Assembly: GCA_903813345.2 (NCBI GenBank)
Contig: CAIIXF020000012.1
Coordinates: 11,452,932-11,516,931, forward strand
Direction: 5' to 3'
Source of the DNA: Owenia fusiformis
Taxonomy: Eukaryota; Annelida; Polychaeta; Sabellida; Oweniidae
DNA: 64,000 bases
The notes beneath the pieces are model-generated. The model did no database searches. It had not been told where the DNA came from and was given only the letters and a program-made list of their open reading frames with translations. Position 1 is the stretch's first letter; every line of letters begins with the position of its first letter. This document shows positions 21,966 through 34,800 of this stretch, one piece after another. Made by a program: the position numbers and the translations under genes.

Positions 21966-22309
21966 TTTTTCGAAAACGTTTTCCTCATTTAAAAAAGATC
22001 TATTTTTCCAATTTTAACAATATAATATGAAAGGTTTCTCCTGCACTATGTCAGTAACCGTTGAAAGGGTACAGCGATACAGTTAATAAAAAGGACACAT
22101 CCCATGTTATTTTCCGATAGGAAAAACTCCATGCGGCCCATATTGTTTCAGGCGTATTTGGTCACCGAAATGGGATATCTTCTAAATTTGCAGCCATTGC
22201 TATACAATTCTCATCTTCCCTTACTTACGTTAAGCCGGAAAAACTTTTCCTATGGTTTAAATAAGAAAAACTAGATCTTTTTTTAAATGAGGAAAACATT
22301 TTTGAAAAC
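21966..22309. mobile_element. Inverted-repeat MITE, ~344 bp
   Basis: The left end (ttttcctcatttaaaaaaga..., 21966-22010) is matched in reverse complement by 22257-22309. The interior carries cccatgttattttccgatagg, which recurs with few changes at about 63800-63820, so the element belongs to a dispersed family. Confidence 0.75.
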
Positions 22310-22319
22310 CTGAGGAGAT

Positions 22320-22660
22320 GGGCTACCAATCCATTTGTACACAGTTTAGGCCCGTTTTCGAGAACGTAGTGAGAACTAGCAGTAGTTACTAGTAGGTATG
22401 ATAGTAGGGTAACACCCAGCGACACAAAAGCATGCTTTCCACGCCATCTTAAAAATCGTAAAACGGGATGTGATGATTTTCCAGTCCATGTAGATTTATG
22501 TACATGGACATTCAATAGAAGATCGTATAAAATTTGAACTACGTCCAATCCGTTCACATACACTTTAGGCCCGAGGTCAGCAAAAAATTCAAGGACGTAG
22601 TGCCAACTTGTTTGGTCTGGTGCGCGGCGTGGTCGCAGTTCGAACATATAGTTTTTTTCT
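22320..22660. repeat. Duplicated 'ggcccg..acgtagtg' segment
   Basis: About 22326-22375 and 22545-22610 share ccaatcc, ttaggcccg and acgtagtg. A diverged third relative lies at about 19358-19430. A 140-codon open frame across both copies is made of this repeat and the MITE, and I do not regard it as a gene. Confidence 0.5.
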
Positions 22661-22687
22661 TTTTACTGCACCAAAGCGCTGACGGGT

Positions 22688-23885
22688 GTACGTGCGTGTG
22701 TGCAGGTATCCTAAAGTGTCTCTTGTAACAACCCTAACATCAAGGCCCTAATTATAAAACTAATATTTCTTTGTACGTGCGTGTGTGCAGGTATCGTCCT
22801 AAATTGTCTCTTGTAACAGGCCCAACATCAAGGCCCTAACATAAAACTAATATTTCTTTGTACGTGCGTGTGTGCAGGTATCGTCCTAAAGTGTCTCTTG
22901 TAACAGGCCCAACATCAAGGCCCTAATTATAAAACTAATATTTCTTTGTACGTGCGTGTGTGCAGGTATCCTAAATTGTCTCTTGTAACAGGCCCAACAT
23001 CAAGGCCCTAACATAAAACTAATATTTCTTTGTACGTGCGTGTGTGCAGGTATTCTATAGTGTCTCTTGTAACAGGCCCAACATCAAGGCCCTAATTATA
23101 AAACTAATATTTCTTCGGACGTGCGTGTGTGCAGGTATTCTATAGTGTCTCTTGTAACAGGCCCAACATCAAGGCCCTAACATAAAACTAATATTTCTTT
23201 GTACGTGTGTGTGTGCAGGTATCGTCCTAAAGTGTCTCTTGTAACAGGCCCAACATCAAGGCCTTAATTATAAAACTAATATTTCTTTGTACGTGCGTGT
23301 GTGCAGGTATCCTAAATTGTCTCTTGTAACAGGCCCAACATCAAGGCCCTAACATAAAACTAATATTTCTTTGTACGTGCGTGTGTGCAGGTATCGTCCT
23401 AAAGTGTCTCTTGTAACAGGCCCAACATCAAGGCCCTAATTATAAAACTAATATTTCTTTGTACGTGCGTGTGTGCAGGTATCCTAAATTGTCTCTTGTA
23501 ACAGGCCCAACATCAAGGCCCTAACATAAAACTAATATTTCTTTGTACGTGCGTGTGTGCAGGTATCGTCCTAAAGTGTCTCTTGTAACAGGCCCAACAT
23601 CAAGGCCCTAATTATAAAACTAATATTTCTTTGTACGTGCGTGTGTGCAGGTATCCTAAATTGTCTCTTGTAACAGGCCCAACATCAAGGCCCTAACATA
23701 AAACTAATATTTCTTTGTACGTGCGTGTGTGCAGGTATCGTCCTAAAGTGTCTCTTGTAACAGGCCCAACATCAAGGCCCTAATTATAAAACTAATATTT
23801 CTTTGTACGTGCGTGTGTACAGGTATCGTCCTAAAGTGTCTCTTGTAACAGGCCCAACATCAAGGCCCTAACATAAAACTTATAT
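22688..23885. repeat. Minisatellite of ~86-bp units, about 14 copies, two-unit higher order
   Basis: Each unit carries tacgtgcgtgtgtgcaggta, then tgtctcttgtaacaggccca and acatcaaggccctaa. Two variants mostly alternate: one with cgtcctaaagtg and ccctaattataaaac, the other with cctaaattg and ccctaacataaaac. The true period is therefore a dimer of about 172 bp. Copies 5-6 (ttctatagtg) depart from the alternation. It is not CRISPR: there are no unique spacers and the genome is eukaryotic. Confidence 0.95.
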
Positions 23886-24574
23886 TTTCTCGAAAATTAT
23901 ACATTTTTTTATTTACAACAATATTTACATCATTTTCACGTCACAAAATACAGTATTTTAAATATTTAACACACAAATAATTACAATTGATAATCTCATA
24001 GTTTGTTCTGTTAATCCAGTATTTGTTATGAGTATTGAATTTTATAAAAAACGACAACATTTAAGTAAAATACATTTAAATAAATTAAATAGAATTAATA
24101 AATCCTTATAATAATCTCAAGGTCTTATTCTTTGAAATAAGTATTTGGCAGGAGTATTACATTTAATGAAAAGGTACAATGTAAATGTGTTACATACATT
24201 TTGGGATAACTTGCAACTAAATTAACTAAAGCTGTGTTTCACTAACAGAGATTCATTTAACATATAGTTAATGGATCACTTGAAGTGTTGGGTATTACAT
24301 TGATAAAAGTGTTACATTTACATAAGAGTTACACTTGTAGGGTGTTACACTTACTGAGCTATTTACATGTGTACAAGAGAGTATTTAAAAGATGTACTTT
24401 CAAGAATAACATTTCATCTATTTCCTTAACACTGTAGTCTTACAGAAATATCAACAGTACTTAACACCTGCCATTCCTACAATTGACACCTGCCATTCCT
24501 ACAGTTTGTAACTCATTCTCTAGGATCAGTAACTTCTGATCAAAGGAGACAACAGCAGAATGCATTATAGTACA

Positions 24575-24743
24575 CAGGCCCGTAGCCAGGGGTGAGTGGA
24601 GGGAGGGGCCGCTCCCCCTGGGCCAGAAATTCTTTCAAAACCATGCAGTTTTCACCATTCTGAGCACTTTTGCTCCCCCTTGGCAAAAGCTGCCCCCCCT
24701 TGATTAAACCACTCCCATCCAGTAAATCCTGGCTACGGGCCTG
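24575..24743. mobile_element. 169-bp MITE with caggcccgtagccagg ends
   Basis: A 16-bp perfect inverted repeat (24575-24590 versus 24728-24743) encloses a purine/pyrimidine-rich core with ctccccct-type runs. Related ends occur at 26682-26889 and 52251-53689. No clear 8-bp duplication is visible. Confidence 0.85.
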
Positions 24744-25382
24744 TTACAATTATCTCAAACTCCAAAATAGAGTTCCACTTGAGAAATGTTCCATCTACAG
24801 AGGTTCAGTTAACATTAAGTGGGTCATGTTTCTTTTATGGAGGTGTTACTTAACAGATTTTATACAATAAGTCAATGTGTTTAAAAAATCGAATACATAT
24901 ACATGACGTATTAAAATCCCAAATATGCAAAAATATACATATAATATCACTTATATACAGCATACAAAATATAGACACTTCATGGGACAAAGTACATGTA
25001 CTTGTAAATGTGAAATGATTTTATGGGAGGTACAAGCTATTTTGTAATTAAAAATCTCATTCACTGAGATATATCCAAATGCTACATGTACAAAATATAC
25101 AAACATAAAGTCAGTTCATATATACATGATTTGTTGGAACATGCAAACCATTTTGTGTCAATTAATCAATCATAATTGGGGGACTTATTATTCTTAATGT
25201 GATGCAAAAATAAAGAATATTCTCTGAATTGATTATTTACATGGGATATGGAAAATACATGCAGAGTAAACCAAAACAGCATACATTCTTGAAAATACAG
25301 TTTACATTACCTCAAGAATGGGTCCAAAAATGTGTTACAACCAAACTTCGATCTAATTAGCCAAAAATAAATCATTGGATAC

Positions 25383-25388
25383 TTTATT
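25383..25388 (-). terminator. Possible polyadenylation signal (AATAAA) of the EF-hand/GAF gene
   Basis: AATAAA on the minus strand, about 220 nt after the stop codon at 25606. Such hexamers are common in AT-rich DNA. Confidence 0.3.
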
Positions 25389-25605
25389 TTTGGACACTCT
25401 GTATCGGTTTAACAATTTTAATTATCAAATTTACGATTTCGGATTTCTTTCTGATATAGCCTCTAGTCCATATTTCATATTTTCACTATCTTTATCATCA
25501 TCGTTTCTGTTATCATCATTGTTTGCCATCATCATTGATCTCATCACAACAGTCTTTATCATCATTGTTGTCGCTCCTATCATCATTGTTTTTACTTTCA
25601 TCATT

Positions 25606-25823
25606 CTATGACTCCTCAGTCTCGATCATCATCATTTCTTTATTTGCCTCCTGGTTGGCGTTAATCTCTTTTGGCTGATCATTGGTGACTTCTAGCGCTG
25701 CAGCGTGTTTGGAGTCTGCCATTTTGCGAGTGTGTTCGATGAGTGAAGCACAGACAAAGACCCAATTGTACAAGTACTGGGCGGGAATGGAACCATGTTT
25801 TGCTACAGCATTGTGAGGCACCT
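25606..25823 (-). CDS. EF-hand/GAF gene: terminal exon
   Basis: [20 protein letters not shown]... to MIETEES then TAG, phase 1 to stop. A folded helix ([19 protein letters not shown]) is followed by an acidic disordered tail. Confidence 0.85.
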
Positions 25824-28800
25824 CTGGAATGGAGAATATATACACATGTGTAGTTTATTAAATGAAAGGTTTAGCATTTCCTCAAAGAAGATTGGCTCCC
25901 TGGATTAAAACTTGATATATTCCAACTTGGAAAATGTCGAAATGTCGTTATTTTCTGAAATTATAACCAACTATAAATTCAAAATAAACAGTTCAAAAAA
26001 TTGGAACCAATATCTTGATCATTTCTTGTGAAAATTTTTCATTAGGAATAAGACCAAAATTCACGATTCAAATGTTGAAGTGAACAAAATGGCAGCTGTT
26101 TGGATTTGAATTTTGTATCATGACATGGGACAGAATATATCGATGTTGCACTCTGGGAGCCAACCCCCCATGGCATTTCCTTCAAATTGTAATTTAAAGT
26201 AGATATACTCTCAACTTGGGAGATCCTAAGTTATAGATTTCCGCTTTGAAAAATACAAATTTATTAAAAGTTTAGTGTTTCCTAGAAATTGTATTTTAAA
26301 ATATACACTCCAAATTAGGAGCTCACAGGTTAATTCAAACATGGGGCATTAAAGGCATAGTTGAATTCTATATGCAACATGCTTCAATCTATATCTTGTT
26401 TACTTTGTTTACTAGTTTGTATGTTTTTTCCACAGTAGGTAGCCTTGAATCAATGCATTTATAAATTCAATGATTATGTTGTAGATAGAAATATAATGTC
26501 AAATTTCTCACCATCAAGGTATTCATTAATTTTGTCAACATTAACACTGCGGTCATCTTCTGTAGTTGGGTCATAAGCCATGATCTTCCTGCTCAGGTCC
26601 ACTGTCACATACTATAAACAAATTAACAAACAAATATACACCTTGCTTTTGCTCCTCAATTACTATACTGTGGATTTTCAACAGGCCTGTAGCCAGGCGG
26701 GGGGGGGGGGTTTGATGGGTTCAAGCAAACCCCCCCTGGCCAAAAATTCTTTCAAAAATGCATTTTTTCACCATTCTGAGCACTATGAAGTGATTTTGGC
26801 ACTTTTTTGACCAAAATTGTCAAAAATGAACCCCCCTGGAATTTTCCAAAAATTTAACCCCTTCTTGGCAAATCCTGGCTATGGGCCTTTGCAATGTGTG
26901 ACAAAGATGCATTTGTTAAAATTGCCAAACATAAACAGACTTTTACACAGTTGCTAAAAAGGGAACTTTCAGTTACCACACTTTTGGAGGGGCGTGTACT
27001 TGTCTCTGCAGCAAAAGTGATAAAATATAAACAGGACTACAACTGTATGTAGCAATTGCAAACAGCAATTTTTCTTATTTTTGAACAATTGAGATGCCTT
27101 TTGAATGAAAATGCATTGTTTGTACCCAATTAATCTAGGGAAATTCCAGAAAACTAAATTCATTGCAAAAATTGAAAAATTAACAAAATGTTCATACAAA
27201 AAACCTGCAATGTGATTAGAATATACCTACCACTTTGGTTTTAGCCCAGTCATCTAAATCACCACTTTCAGCCTTCTCTGAGTAAAACACAGCGAGAACA
27301 GCCTTCAATATATTATGGACAATCTTTGGTGGATCTTTGTAGCTTTTCAATTCAGCGTAAGCTCTGGCATCAAGTTTTGCGACATTACCTCTTAGATCCA
27401 TTAACATCAACCGATCAAATAAAATCTCAACTCGATTATCTTCATTTCTTTCAGCCTCTAAAATACAGAATGTACATACATATTGAATATAACTTTTGCA
27501 GACCTATCAAATTCACTGACAATTAACATATTACATACATACTCATAAGAGGGTTGTTCAAAAAGTTTTGCACAAAAGTTTTACTCATAATAGTACTCTT
27601 TTACGGGCCTCATTGCACTACTTTATACGGACACTTAATCATCCCTCAATGACATTGCACTACATTTTACTTCAGCACTATTTTTGACTAAACCACTAAA
27701 TTTTATTACAATTTACTAATTTAGTACTCATTTTAGTGACCTATATAGTACTGTATTACATACCTAGCGAAGCATTTGTATGGAAGTCAATGGGAAAGTT
27801 AGCGAGCTATATCCACCGATATCGCCCGATTACCCCGATATAGCCCGCTTACCTCGTTTTGATATTAGATTTCTTTAATAACCATGATAATATCATGACG
27901 TCACGTCATTGATACAAAGTAACCATGGGAACAAAGGCATGTAATACATCAGTTATGTCACTATGACGTGAAATATGTCTTCGTTCTTGCCCAAATATAG
28001 AGCCTCCCAAGGTCGGCCTATATTGGGAGAACTCAGGCATATTTCACGTCATAGTGACATAACCTCTAAATATTTTTTAGCAGCACTACTTTTTACATTA
28101 GCACTTTATTTCACTGACATTTCACTTTAATTTACTGCTAGTATTTACTCTAGTACTACAATTTACTTACCTATCACTACATTTTACATTTTACTGCAGC
28201 ACTACTTTAACTCTAGAACTATATTTTAATGACACAGCACTACAATTTACTGACATAGTACTACAATTGACTGACCTAGCCCTATATTTTACATTTTACT
28301 GCAGCACTACTTTAAATCTAGCACTATATTTTATTGACATGACACTACAATTTACTGACCTAGCACTACATTTTTCTCTCCCTTTACTGCCTCCTTGGAT
28401 AGTTCGCCATAAGCCTGGGTCAATAGTTTCAACATTCGCAAAACCTCTTTGTTTTCTACAGCTGGCAGCTTCTTCAAGTCCCCTATAAATGACATCAAAC
28501 ACATTGTATGTTGTACTGAATTATCCAGGCTTGCTCTTATGATCAGTTTCAGGGATTTTTGTCTTTATTTTAAAATCAGGAAGGCATTAACATGCAAAAT
28601 GTCACCACCTGCCATTTGTTACAGATGCCAACCACCAACCGCTGAACACCATCCACAAAAAGGTTTGAAGCTATAACAATTTACCACAACTTCTGGCCGT
28701 GTTGATTAAGTATACATATTTGTGTTCTACAATAGTTAGAAAAATCTAAATCTGGGATCAAAAAAAGTGTTCACATTTGGAGGTGTTGACATGAAGATGT

Positions 28801-31800
28801 GTTCAGATATACAGGTTTTACGGTACTTGCATTTTTTGATCAGAAATTAGAAATTCAAGAAAGGAATTCTATTTTTAATTTTACATCAGAAACTTGACCT
28901 TGTATATGGTATTACATCAAAGTATGTACATATGTATGTACATATACTGCACAACCATTTAACAACTACACACAATATTAACAAACAATTCATTGTTCAG
29001 TTAAATCATGCAATGATATCACCCCATTGTTATACTGCTCCCAATTGTTATTGTGCTTTTAATCTTACATGTAAATTGTATTACATGTTAATCAGTTAAT
29101 AACATGTATATTGCATTGCATGTTAAACAGTTAATAACATATACATTGCATTACATGTTAATCAATAAATAACATATACATTGCATTCCATGTAAATTAG
29201 TTTATAACATGTTCATTGTATTACATGTTAATCAGTGACTGACATATACAGGGTGGTCCAAAAAAAAGTGAACCCCTGCAACAGGCTACATTTTTCTTAA
29301 TACATGCATGAATTGGCTCATATTATCACATGTTGTAGAGAAAGGTCTAAAATTTTGGTTGATGCCATAATTTATTCCCAGTCTTAAATTTTGAAGAAAT
29401 TACAAGCGTTTAACAAACATGCCTGGAAATTAGATATTGTACAAAATTTTACAAATGTGATTCACGGAAATTGTTGAAACACATTGGATGATCTTGAACA
29501 GCTTTCAGTAAGAGATACAAGTTTAAAACCCTACCATATGACAAAAGGGACACTATCAAACAGAAAACGCATTTCACACTTTCATTGATCATTTTGAAGC
29601 ATTTTTAACTGTTCAACAGTTCAGGGGTATGTTACCTACACCAACAGTTAGAGGGGGGCCTCTTATGGAAGGAAGTTGCCCCCTGTGACCAGGAATCTGA
29701 TAACCCCTTCATCAAATATCTTTAAAAAATCAAAAGAAAATCCAATATTCAATGTTTTGAGCCATATATCATTAGAATTGGTCCATGATTTATGAAGATA
29801 TTGACATTTCAAGATCATATAGGGGTATGCTCATGATTTCACTGGAAAATGTTTTCGTCTGTGGAAGCTTAGCACATCTCTTTGGATCACAATAACTTTG
29901 CAACTAACAAATGTAGGATGCTAGTTTAAGCCATAATGTGCAGGATTTAAAATTGAACAAAGTCAGAAAATATTAGTTCTTTAAGACTGCAGCTTAAAAA
30001 ATTCTCAGGGGAAAGGTGTTTAAGGGTTGAAGAATCGCAGATATTGAAAATCACAATTTGTCCATTTTCAGTAATGTTTGGTTAGGGCTTATAATTTCTG
30101 CAAATTTCAAGACTAAGAAAAATGTATGGTACCAACATAAATTTTAGACCTTCCTCTACAACATGTGAAAATAAAAAAGAATTCCTGCAAGTAATAAGGG
30201 AAATATGGCCAGTTGCAGGGGTTCACTTTTTTTTGGACCACCCTGTACATTGTATTACATGCTAATCAGTTTATAACATGTACATTGTATTACATGTTAA
30301 TCAGTGACTGGTATATACCTTGAATTCCTTGTTAATTAACTGATATCATTAAATTGAATTGAAAATCTAAATGTTATCAAATAACAAAATATGCAGACAA
30401 TAATTTAGGGCAAACATTGAACACAAACCGACAAGCATGTAACATGTATTAACCGTGCATTCACAATAACAAGACATATATTAATACTTACTATCTGCAA
30501 ATATGAAATGAAGATTTAAAAAATATTTAACAGCTATTATAATATGAATAAATTGAAATTATCTTTAAAGTTTAGAGGACAAGTAGTCGTTTGCCAAAAT
30601 GTGACACAAAAATGTATTTATTAAAATACATGCATTGAAAAATACATCAATTGTGGCCATCTTCAAGAATATTTGAAAAATTGCATACACTTAATTAATG
30701 TTTATTGTAACTTTAAAAAAAAACATTGGCCATATCCTGCCTTATTTTGCTATTTATATAACCGAATTTCACATTTATAATACATCTTGCATATATAAAA
30801 ATTTAGACTTTTTTAATATATGAAAATCTATGAACAAGTTATATTTCCAAAAAACAATATTTGAAGTAAATCTATGCTCTGAGGCCACTCACCTATACTA
30901 ATATCAACGGACACTAGAGCGTGGCCCTCAGAGTCTCTCAAAGGGAACGCCATGTGGCGCTCGCCATATGCGTCTGCCATGACAGTCTCAGAGTTATCAA
31001 CACATTTGAACAAATAGTCCCTGAAAAGAGAAAATTAATATATTAATTAATATAAATATTGCTTTTTCATACTGTAAATATTGAGAATCGATAATCAATC
31101 ATTATTTGTATTTTCTTTATTTCATATTTTCATGTCAGTAACTTGAATTTTGTTTTATTATATATAGTTTATGTAGACATTTACAGTTACAATTTATAGT
31201 GCTGATTTGTTGATCATGTAACAAAATAAATATTCAGTGATGGTAATATTTCTAATCTCATGTAATAATAATAATGAAAATGGGGTCTACACTTATTTGG
31301 TATTTTGTACTTTACTGGTGTTATTATACAATATAAAAAATAATATGTATCCCTAGCGGATATCATGGAAAAATTAACATGTAATTTACGCAGCTTCATA
31401 TTGTATAATAACAAATCGACTTATTTGGAAAATAAAATAAATCAATCTTCATGCAGTGAAACAAAAAATAAATCAGCATACATATGTAATAAATCTTTAA
31501 GAATCTGTGAAAAATAAAACTAATATTTTGTGTATTCATGTGAAATATCTTATTTCTATGTGAAATATCTTGTTTTCATGTGAAAATCATGAATTCATGT
31601 GAAAGTTATGAACTCATGTGAAAGTCATGAATCGTGTGAAATCATGGGTTCTCTTTGAACTGAAAGCCCATGGTGAAACGTGTTGTATTCATGTGAAAAT
31701 CATGAATTCATGTGAAAGTTATGAACTCATGTGAAAGTCATGAATAAGGTGAAACCATGGGTTCTCTGAGAAAGACCACGGTGAAACATATTCATGTGAA

Positions 31801-34800
31801 AATCTAGAATTCTTTGAAACATCTTCTTTTCATATACTCATAAAACATTGTATTCATGCAGGTATAAAAAGCCTAGACTTTTACACTCACCAGTGACCAA
31901 TGTGTACTTTTTATAAAAAATTAATACATTTAATATTGTCATAAAGAGTCTACTAGTTATTATTTATTTCCCAGACTTGTAGGCTTTTTAAGATTCTTTA
32001 GAAACTTTTGTTCCATTCTCTATATAAACAAAGCGAATTTAATTTAGCATTCAAAAAATAAGTTTATTTCATGTTTTAATGAAGTTTATTCAATATAAGG
32101 CCTAGAAACATTAATAATATTCATTCTGGAAGATATGTCATAATGTTGCTAAAGAGGCTTAATAAAATTACCTAAATAAGTTATCCTTTCTCTCAAGTCG
32201 AGGTGGATTTTCCATCAATTTAGCCACACCCTTCTCATCTGACATCATCATACGTCGCAGCACGTAATCTTTATTCTTTGTATCAGGCTCCACCATATAG
32301 ATTGTAATGTTTCGAACACTAGGGCTACGACGGATGATCCAAGACACAGCACTTTCACAGATTCTTAGTATTTTCCTCCTGATGTCTACGTAGTGGTATG
32401 CTATACTGAACGCTTTGGTGATACCCTGGAAGTGGAAATGTGACAGGGATAAGTGGAAATGTGACAGGGGTTAGTAATAATGTGACAGGGGTTCGTGGAA
32501 ATGTGACATATAAGAGGAAATACAAGTGGAAATGTAACAGGGATAAGTGAAAATATGACAAGGAGATACAGGTCAATTGAAATTTTACAGGGCTCAATGG
32601 AAATGTAAAAGGAGTAGAAATGTGACAGGATAAGTAAAGATATGACAGGGATAAGTGAAATTGTGACAAGGACAAGTGGAGATGTGACAAGGGCCAATGG
32701 AAATATGAATGGGGTTATAAAAATGTGAGAGATAAGCGAAAAAGCGAAAGGGACGTATTGTTCATTCTATCTTAACAAAAATAACTGAATGACAGTGTAT
32801 ACAGGACTAGCCATTGCCTCACCTGGAAGAACTGAATCTCATGTGTGATGAAAATACTCTTCTGCTGGGGGTCATTAAGTGTATCCAGTCCCAGAAGTCC
32901 AAATACACGTTTATGGTCATCCTTTAGTGGCACAACCAACAGAGAGCCATCTATTTCCTGTAATGTAAGTTAAAACATCTTCAAATAGCACATAAGCTTA
33001 TCATTGTTGTTAACTTTGGAAAGTGGGAATTTGTTTTCCTAATCATTGGTTATGCTTTATTTTCTTATCCCATATTGTATGCTAAAAATGCACAAAATGG
33101 TACATGGCTCATAATACACCATTTTAAAGCTGTTGACTTTGGGATTTCAGAAATCAATTTAAAAAAAAATTGACCCATGCCCTGTTTTTTCAAAATCTGC
33201 TTGTTTCCATGGCAACCATTTTGATTTAATTTAAACTGACCCTAAATACTCTATTGGCCTTTATTGTACTTCTTGGTAACTTGGACTCTTCCTAATATAA
33301 TGTGTAATAGTGCTTTGAAAATTATAATTCTCTTCAGTGAATTACACACTGTTTACTCCCATTTGTTCATCTGGATACAGAGCAGTGTCCAGATGTAAGC
33401 ATATATGGAAAAACTAATTGATTTCATTTTTGTTTAACCCCCCTCACCAGACAACAACACTGTAACATGCTGATTTGCCTCCCACTTGATTTTCAAAAAA
33501 TCTTCACTGACGAAAGTGTCCTTAACCCCCCCCCCCCCTGCAACAACCTTTACTTGGTTTTTCCCAATCTGCTGATATTTGGACACCATGAATCCTATAG
33601 ACAAATGGGAATACATGTATGATGTATAAATCAATCAAAATACAGTCTAATAAGATGTGCCATACATGTGCAGACCACAAAACTGAAAACAACATTTAAT
33701 GATGAGTACCACAGAAATTATAAAAATAAATAAACAAATAAAATGCAATGAAAGTGTATCTCAGTGGATATACAGTATACAATAAGAGCTCTTCAAAATG
33801 ATATAGAAGCAGCAGTTCACAATAAGCATAATCCAAGTGTTCGTGTAATCAGTGGTAAATGCATTCAATGAAGTGAAGAACCGGCTAGTAAAACCTGTCC
33901 ATGCAGTAATGTACCAGAATATGATGTGAACGTGCAGTGTACAACATACAGTGATTAAAATACAGAGATATACAATTTGAAACAAACCTTTGTATCATGA
34001 ATCTGAAATGTCCAAATAATCACACATTACAAATTAAAATACCTATATTGATTTTCTAAAGAACTATGACTTAAAGTCACTCAATTGCTATTTATTTTAT
34101 TCTAATCAAATTACTCTTACTAGTTACTCTACCACAGTTTCTGTGGTAGTCCCATTTTAAAAACGGAAATGGATGTCGAGGCTTGTGACTTATTAATTGT
34201 TATATAGACATTCTAGGGTAATAACAACCCTGTTGTTGTGTCATGTGTGTTGTGCCCTACCTCAGCAGGCCTTGTGTGGTTCCAGAAGTGAATTCCTCCA
34301 TGGTTGCTTACTCTGGGGACGTGTATAGGCTTCCCACTGTCTACTGATGCAAAACTGAAATAAGATCGCAAACTGTATTATTCTATGTTATCATTCACTG
34401 AAGGCCTTGAAAATAAATAGTATTGCTGTAACAATTTCATTTTTTTGACAATATATGTCACAACTTCTTGGTGGCAACATAAACAAGGCATTTACATGCA
34501 AAATGTCACCACCTGCCATTTGTTACAGACACTGATCCCGAATGCCAACACCAACCACCAAACACCTTGCATAACAATATGTCACCCCACAAGTGGTGTC
34601 ATAAAAATGGAAAAAGCTGACATACCTGACTCCTTTCATATCTCTGTAGAGACATTTCCCGAGTAATATGTCAGCATCATCTGGTGTGACTGCGACATAT
34701 CTCAGCAAAGTCGGACCTCTATTTGGGTTAACATCGTTATTCTCAAGAATGCTAATATTAGCTGAGATCTTTTTGCCACCTCCGTGAGTTTCTGCATCCT

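Larger units (their letters stand above)
23886..25605. other. 3' flank of the EF-hand/GAF gene; AT-rich
   Basis: No coding potential was seen. It contains the MITE at 24575-24743 and a possible polyadenylation signal at 25383-25388. Short frames here are low-complexity (atcatcatt-type). Confidence 0.5.

Noticed and set aside
22225-22647. 140-codon minus-strand frame
   Set aside because: It runs through a MITE end and a duplicated non-coding segment; its internal similarity is that DNA repeat.
22688-23885. CRISPR-like regular array
   Set aside because: Units are contiguous with no variable spacers, and the genome is animal; it is a minisatellite.
32355-32697. Overlapping minus-strand frames rich in Ser/His/Leu
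   Set aside because: Low-complexity translations of a ~20-bp minisatellite in two frames, overlapping a real exon of another frame.
34128-34148. Perfect 9-bp hairpin ctaccacagtttctgtggtag
   Set aside because: Short, isolated and without other signals; expected by chance in long AT-rich introns.
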